Positions 57,871-64,000 of a stretch of 64,000 nt of DNA are shown here, piece by piece. The notes beneath the pieces were generated by a model. It was not told where the DNA came from, did no database searches, and saw only the letters and a list, made by a program, of their open reading frames with translations. Both the position numbers and the translations under genes were made by a program. Positions within the stretch are counted from its first letter, which is position 1; the number at the start of each line of letters is the position of its first letter. The stretch covers positions 11,718,001-11,782,000 of the forward strand of contig CP053160.1 of assembly GCA_014607495.2 (NCBI GenBank). Direction: 5' to 3'. The stretch is from Carposina sasakii. Lineage: Eukaryota > Arthropoda > Insecta > Lepidoptera > Carposinidae.

Positions 57871-59965
57871 CCAGAGGCCTACGATGAAGTATTGTTCATC
57901 TAAATCAACAGGACATTCCATTGTTAAATCTTCAAAAGACGTTCTTTCCAATTTCGAATGAGGTTTAATATAAACGTGTTGATATAGAAACTGTGTGGTC
58001 AAATGTATGCTTACGTAATAGTTTGTGACTCAGTGTATTTGACTGTAAATTCTAATTGTTTGTAGGATATTTCAATGTGAAATTAAATGAGGCCATTTTA
58101 TAATACCTATAGAATATAAATAAGGCTGTTATTTTGTATATGTGAATTATGGTGTCTCTATAGTCAAAATGTTTGTGCTAGACTTAGAATGGAGAAAACA
58201 ATAGTGTTGTTTTCTATGTAGGCTTTTTCACTTGTTGAACCCCATATCACTTGGCCTAAAGTTTTTATGGACTGAATTTTAAATTGTAAGTCACATTGAA
58301 GTTTCATTTTAAAATTCTCTAGGGTGTTTTATAAATTGTTTTAATGTGTTTATCTGCATACTGTGTTTGGATGGACGAGAAGGAAATTTGTTAGGTATTT
58401 CTGAGGTAAAATGTATTTCTTCAAATTCAATGTTTATCTATACCTAGTATTTTATGTATTTAGTGTGTACTTTACTCTCTTGTATAGTATTTTTGTGGAG
58501 TATTAATAAAATAAATGTAGACTAAAATACGAGCTGTATTTGTAAATATACTTCAATGAAATTGTTAATTTAGATTTTCAATATTGAACTGTAAAATTTA
58601 TGTTTGTTATAAAGAATGGAGAATCATATCTGAATATATCAAGTTACTGCCTAAGTACGAGTATTTGATTGAATATCAAACTTTTGACCCCACAAACTAG
58701 CTTATGAATATTATTATTATGTATTAATCACCTAATTTATAACTTTTATCAATACCAACTGTTAGAAATTAGATACTTTGCGTAAAACAGGAGGTACTAC
58801 ATAGTTTAAAATATTTAGAATAACATATCAATAGATGATAAAAAAATGTCAAAAATACATAATCATTAACGTAATATGTCATCATTTGATATTGACTCTC
58901 TAATGTACCAATTTTTCTATGATTTTCTTATTTGAATATTATGATATTGAATAGCTACCTAGGTCCACATTTGTTCAGTAATTTTAAAGATACCTTAAGG
59001 ATATGTCTACAAAATTTAATGTTATCTTTTTCTAAGAATGTGAATTCATGCGAATTAACTAAAATTATTTTTTAAACGAACTTGATAGTTACAAATGCAT
59101 TTTGTTATTTTAATTAACGTATGTATTTATGTTTTGAACTAGACATTCCCAATATTGTGATTTTTAGTACATAGCATTACGTAAAATTATAATTAAATTT
59201 TATTTATGATTATTTTATCTTTTTAAAAAAATAACAGTTTAATAAACTGGGTGAATATAGTACTGATATAAATTTCATTGATAAGGAATTTCAGTTTGCT
59301 ACGATCAAATCGTGCGTTGAAATAAATGTTTATTAAATTGAACTATGGTTGAAATTTATTTTCCATATAAGATGTTTTACATATTCATACAATACAATAC
59401 GTTTTCATGGTTTTCAAATTCTTCTTAGTAAAATGACATTTGAACATTAACATTATGTTTACTACGTGCCAGTAATATCTTTTAGTTTCGATATACTTTA
59501 TTTGTTATAGAAAATGAACTGCCAATTTGTCTTCCTTAAACTTGTTTCTGGAAGATTTTGTTAAGGTGATTTCAGTTTAAAAAAACCATATAATTTTATT
59601 GTTATCTACACGAAGTATAGATGAATTGTTCTGTTTTCTAGTGTAAGACGATAAAAACGAGAGAAAATTTATTAAGCTCTCATAGTTGAAGACTTTTTTT
59701 ATAAATTTGTAAATATAAGGATTGTTAGAGAAATCTATTATTTTTCTTTCTATTGTAAAAATGTAGCTGATTTCTGTGTTTCGATAGATAGTTATAAATG
59801 TGCCTTATATTATTAAAATGTTTTACGTAATGATTATTTAAATATTAATGTTGAAAATTCCTGTAAATAATTGTCTCCCAATTGTATTATATTAGCGCGT
59901 TAAAATAAACATAGGTGGCGATAATATAGTGTTTGTAAAATAAAGCATTATGTTGGATTTGTACA
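57871..59965 (+). other. Probable long 3' UTR with several poly(A) signals
   Basis: No coding signal. AATAAA occurs at 58505, 58510, 59321, 59904 and 59939; the last is followed by a GT-rich stretch (TGTTGGATTTG) that fits a cleavage site near 59960. Short (about 0.65 kb) and long (about 2.1 kb) 3' UTR forms are possible. No repeat of the window's families falls inside it, which fits transcribed, constrained sequence. Confidence 0.55.
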
Positions 59966-60041
59966 AATTGGGTATTTTATTTCATCTCTTATAACAAAAA
60001 CCTATTTATTAAGAAGGATACTTTTTAAAATAATTTTTGAA

Positions 60042-60172
60042 GGTGTGATGTCAGTAGAGTAAAAAAGCACGATCCCATGTCTCATAGATATCTAACATAA
60101 GAGTTTCCGGGAGGTGGCCAGCCTCCCGTGTTGAAAAAAAGTACTAAAATCCGCCAACCCGCCTGCCCAGCG
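60042..60172 (+). mobile_element. Family A, decayed 5' fragment A8
   Basis: Matches the 5' half of A4: CAGTAGAGT...CCCATGTCT, GTTTCCGGGAGGTGG, CCTCCCGTGTTGA and CCAACCCGCCTGCCCAGCG, then stops abruptly. The 3' half is missing. Confidence 0.65.
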
Positions 60173-60382
60173 AAGCAAACAAAGAAACAACATTTAAAAT
60201 ACAAATTGAATGAGCTCTACTTTCCAAAACGTATATCGTAAACGAGTAACGAGTACGCAAAATGGGCTAAGCTGAAACTATATTTGCTTTGATACTTTTA
60301 TTAAACATGTTTTCCATTCACTCGGGACTAGTCTTTTTTATTTCCAAAATTTCTAATTTTGCGACTTTTTGTCAACGATATA

Positions 60383-60788
60383 CAGGGTGTTTGTGACAGC
60401 CGGGCAAATATTGATATGGTGAATTCAGACCATGATTCTGATTCAAATTTTCCCAGGAAAATTCAAAATTTTGTTTTTATTCAGAAAAAAAATTGTGTAG
60501 TTCGTTGAAATAGCCTTAGATAATAACTTTTAAAAAATAAAGCCTATGGATGATAAAAAAAAAGTTGACCCCAAAAGTTCTAAATACTGATCAGCCCTAA
60601 TATGTATCACACAATAACCAACAAGCCCATTTAACTAGTCACAGGATCACCCGAAACAATTGGCGCAGAAAGCAAAGATTGCGGATATTGAAATTAAAAA
60701 TGCATTTCCTGCGAGTAATAACTGTCGTATAACTCAAAACAATGGTATTTACTTGTTCAGTATTTGCCTGGCTGTGACGCACACCCTG
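60383..60788. mobile_element. Inverted-repeat element with CAGGGTGTTTGTGACAGCC ends
   Basis: 406 bp. Left end CAGGGTGTTTGTGACAGCC followed by GGGCAAATA; right end is the inverse (TATTTGCCTGGCTGTGACG then CACACCCTG), about 24 of 28 matching. TATA flanks both sides. No meaningful ORF. Shares the CAGGGTGT terminus and TA-type target with the 10672-10923 family but not the interior. Confidence 0.75.
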
Positions 60789-60823
60789 TATATTTGCAAA
60801 CTTATGGGAAATGAAAATAAACG

Positions 60824-60925
60824 TGGGTAGCCAGAGCTTCAGGATCATGAAGGAGATCCTAATACGTTTAACGTAGCGGTGCCAGATATAAAACATAATT
60901 GACAATTTGTTAGCTCGTCGTCCGA
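60824..60925 (+). repeat. Family D repeat copy
   Basis: GTGGGTAGCCAGAGCTTCAG, GATCATGAAGGAGATCCTAA, GACAATTTGTTAGCTCGTCG. Confidence 0.55.
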
Positions 60926-61139
60926 ACTACGAGTACCTACTGCGAGAGAAGGCGAGTTTCTCAATTGACTCTTACTACACACTGCACAGAAGGAGATGTA
61001 TTCCAACGAATTCCCGCATTGTTACAGGAGAAATAAACGTGTGGGCAAAATATTATGTCTCCCAAAGTATCCTCATAGCTCATTGTCAATATTATGTTTA
61101 AAATATTATATCTCATTTAACATACAAGCATTAACAGAT

Positions 61140-61446
61140 CAGGGGGTCTACTCTGAAATGCCGCTTTCGAATCTTTCGGTCCGACCGAAGCCCGACCGAA
61201 TTGAAGCCTTTGACCCTACTACGAAATTGCTTCGGATGTTCACAACTCATTCGAAACCATAGAGAATAATTCACATTGACTAATATTATGAGCTTTCTAT
61301 TATCTAGCCTTATCCTGTCAAATAGAGTTCGATCGGACCGAATGAAAAAACGGCGCGACTGACCCGATCGAAGGAAGTTCGTAGTAGGAAACACCTCGAT
61401 ATTCGGCCCATACTTCGTTTATCGTCACTTCAGAGTAGACCCCCTG
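61140..61446. mobile_element. Inverted-repeat element with CAGGGGGTCTACTCTGAA ends
   Basis: 307 bp. Starts CAGGGGGTCTACTCTGAA and ends TTCAGAGTAGACCCCCTG, a perfect 18-bp inverted repeat. Interior has inverted CCGACCGAA-type words (about 61180-61200 and 61328-61342). No clear target duplication seen. Confidence 0.75.
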
Positions 61447-62035
61447 TCTCGTCACAGCTATTAAAACAGTACTCACATGGGCTTTTAGCGTAATGAAAAT
61501 AATATTCAACCTTTCGCTTGTAATAAATGGGTGCATATAAGTTAAGGACTTTTAAAATTATCTGTGCAATACTAAAAAGTAATTAAATCATCACATGAAA
61601 TATTTAAAAATATCTACCACTCTTTTCATTTTGTAAAGTGATATCAAGCACTAGAAATTTCCAATAAAGGGACCATTTTAAGTCTGAAAAGTTTACGATT
61701 GGTCGCCTTTGCTTCTCCAATGCTCAACCAAACGTATTTGGAATTAAAATTTTTTATTAAATCTCACCGTTCGTTTTCTTTTCGATCCATTTTGTGCAAT
61801 GCTCGTATTAGGTAAGATAGAAATTATTTTCCGCTTCTTTTATTCAATTTGATTCCATTCCAAAGGTGCTAAAAAGCACAATATTTTACTTCTTCTTATC
61901 TTTTTTTTGGCTAGTCATGACTGATGATAATACATCTGCAGGAAGTTGTGTTTATGCCGTGTGCTGCGGCCCTCAAGTTTGATGGATAGTTCTTTATTAT
62001 TGAACTCCTTCTCTAATAATAATAAATAATGTCGT

Positions 62036-62067
62036 CGGCAGAGTAGAATGGCATCACCCCATGTCTG
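62036..62067 (+). mobile_element. Family A, short 5' fragment A9
   Basis: GTCGGCAGAGTAGAATGGCA then CACCCCATGTCTG matches the 5' end of family A only. Confidence 0.5.
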
Positions 62068-63349
62068 CGTAATAAAGTTTCAGGTTAAACTGGGAATATC
62101 CTTAAAGTGAGGTAATGGATTTTCATTAATGACTAGGTAATGATCATGATGATTTCCTTGCTGTATCCAGGAACGTGACTCAGCAATTAGGATTTTTGTG
62201 GCGCGCTGTGATATAGCTCGCGAAGTCCCATTTCTTAGGCAGTAAAAGTTTACCGGTGTATACTGCAAAACTGCGACCGAAATGTTTAAATGCATCCCCA
62301 TTTCCACTCAACAAGTACTAATCAGAATCAGTAATTTTCCAAGCGAAGTCCGCTGAATGCAAAGTATTGACAACTCCGTCGCAATTCCAGTTCGATTCGA
62401 AAAGTTTTGGGTTTACGACTATTTCGGTGGTTCGGGCAGTCATTGAATACAGAACTTTTTCATTTACGCTTTCGGACGCCGATAGAATAATATATGAGCA
62501 GTGGCCTAGAATCCTTTGGCTCTAAGGATTTTTTTAAGCTCCCCCAGCTGAATTAATGACGTCTCAGTGGAGAGATTTATGTGAGCTCCAGTGAATAGCT
62601 CTGTGTGTTCTGGGGTTTTCTTTGCTTTTCCAGTTTATTTATTTTGGTGGACTTGATTAATAAGATTATTGCTAAGAAATAAAATCGTAAAACAGTAAAG
62701 TTGTAAAGAAATAGATATATTTTTTATTCAACATTCCAACACACAAAACATTGTGTACAACCAAATAGATAGAATCTGAAAAGATAACCAGCTTAGGCCA
62801 AAACAGATGGTCTGCAGCGCTGGTTTTCAACTGGACCCGTATGTTCAAGGTGAAAAATATAAAATTAAAATAAACTATAACAAAATTTACAGTATAGCTG
62901 TATCTTGGCAAACACCGACTTGCTTATCACCGAAGTGATAAATTTTCAAAATCAACGTCTTACATTTCTGAAAATATTCTAGAAAAAGTATCTACAATAT
63001 CTAACGCACATCCACACTCACAGATTACCCCCTGATCTGTGTCCACACTGTTTTCAAAACTACCTATAGAAAATTGACGACTAAGTGGAAAACCATTGGA
63101 TATCTAGTGAATTCCATTAATTTGTCATAGGTTAAACCACCAGTAGTTTCCCATGGGCTGCATAGTAACTACCATGAATAACGCATGAGGGAATGCTTTT
63201 ATTCCTGAACTATTTCGATTCGCGTGAATTTTAAAAAGACCGGCCAAGCGTGAGTTTGTTCAAGAACGAATAAGGTTCTGTATTTATGATAAAATTTGAT
63301 ATTTAGAATTTTACATATATACACGGCTTCATTCCCGAATTGGTGTAGC

Positions 63350-63475
63350 CAGAAATGCAGGATCATGAAGAAATCTCACAGCCACTTTTATCATAAAGGG
63401 GACAGATGTACCTAGATTATCAGTGACAAGTTGCTAGCTTTTCACCTGAGAGAATGCCCGAGTTCCTTAGTCAAC
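63350..63475 (+). repeat. Family D (GTAGCCAG...CAGGATC) repeat, best copy
   Basis: Blocks in order: GTAGCCAGAAATGCAGGATC, GGGGACAGATGTACCTAGAT, CAGTGACAAGTTGCTAGCTT, CACCTGAGAGAATGCC. About 125 bp. The other members keep the same order with many substitutions, so the family is old. Confidence 0.7.
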
Positions 63476-64000
63476 TCTTGCGATATGCACGGAAGTAGCT
63501 GATATATTGTAGCAAAGACTACAAAAAAAGGATTTCTTTTAATTTTGGTACTAAACCTATCATAGGGCGTTTGCCAACATGTTATTTGGCATGTTCAAGA
63601 TTGGTATATATACACAAAGACTCTAATGTATTTAAATATCCCTGATCACTGGCTGATTTACTACTGGACATACTAACTGGACAGAGTTTCTCATTTTGCT
63701 ACGGATTCCTAAAAATGTAATCATGTAAAAAACTGCACTATAATCATAAAGTTTGTTGTTGAAACCTGATGAAAGAATAATACAATATCTTCAATTAAAT
63801 TATTAATACCAACTGACTATCTTGCCGTATGCAAAAACAAATTATTAATATAGTTCGAGTCAACTGTGTAATTGAGTTAGCCCGCAACTTGTTCCAGTCG
63901 TTATGTACAACATAGTAAAAGGATAGTAGAACTGCGGTATTTAAACATTTGTTTTCGAAGAGTTGAAGATACATTTGCTCTAACACATTAACATCTATTT

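Larger units (their letters stand above)
61447..64000. other. No gene seen outside listed repeats
   Basis: AT-rich; family A scrap at 62036 and family D copy at 63350. Minus-strand frames of 63-79 codons lack coding character. Confidence 0.5.

Noticed and set aside
1..64000. CRISPR array, operons, bacterial genes
   Set aside because: Nothing of the kind seen; introns, MITEs and SINEs mark nuclear insect DNA.

Overview
The window looks like nuclear DNA of a lepidopteran (moth or butterfly). It is AT-rich, genes are sparse with many introns, and it is dense in short interspersed repeats of types common in Lepidoptera: the GCGACTTCGTCCGCGTGG repeat, the GCCTATTGCAGTCCACTGC repeat, a SINE-like repeat ending in GGCGTGATTATATGTATGT, and many palindromic MITEs. 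I could run no database search, so species and repeat names are not fixed.

One protein-coding gene can be built with confidence, on the + strand at 49309-57870. It encodes a Golgi polypeptide N-acetylgalactosaminyltransferase (GalNAc-T, family GT27, most like the GALNT1/Pgant9 branch). Nine coding exon positions join in frame at canonical GT-AG sites to give about 601 residues: a type II membrane anchor, a stem, a GT-A catalytic domain with the DSH and VGH metal-ligand motifs, and a C-terminal ricin-type lectin domain with alpha, beta and gamma repeats. The main discovery is at position 7. Three tandem, phase-compatible exons (55155-55262, 55469-55579, 55842-55946) each encode a complete alternative version of the lectin alpha repeat, with net charges of about +4, +1 and -3. 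In Drosophila, pgant9 is known to switch between two such lectin variants; here there is a three-way choice.

1-49285 holds no recognisable protein-coding gene. It is intergenic DNA or long non-coding 5' introns, filled with repeats: a family with TSD-flanked copies and GAT/AAG tails (family A); a SINE-like family with ATGT tails (B), whose 3' end matches a 5'-truncated RTE-like LINE at 21438-21834; the GCGACTTCGTCC family (C); a GGTAGCCAG family with about a dozen decayed copies (D); a roughly 107-bp tRNA-headed SINE (E); a poly(A) retroposon fragment at 20431-20524; a probable copia-type LTR near 37.3-37.6 kb; and foldback elements at 10.7, 27.8, 35.1, 39.3, 39.5 and 45.1 kb. At 35995-36270 a 16-bp minisatellite is arranged as a large inverted repeat.

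49286-57870 is the GalNAc-T gene. Its introns carry two tRNA-headed SINEs with intact Pol III boxes, a foldback MITE, a hAT-type MITE with a perfect 8-bp TSD, and a 215-bp palindromic MITE ending about 30 bp before exon 3. 57871 to about 59965 is the probable long 3' UTR, with several AATAAA signals. 59966-64000 has no gene I can support, and holds two more inverted-repeat elements and repeat fragments.
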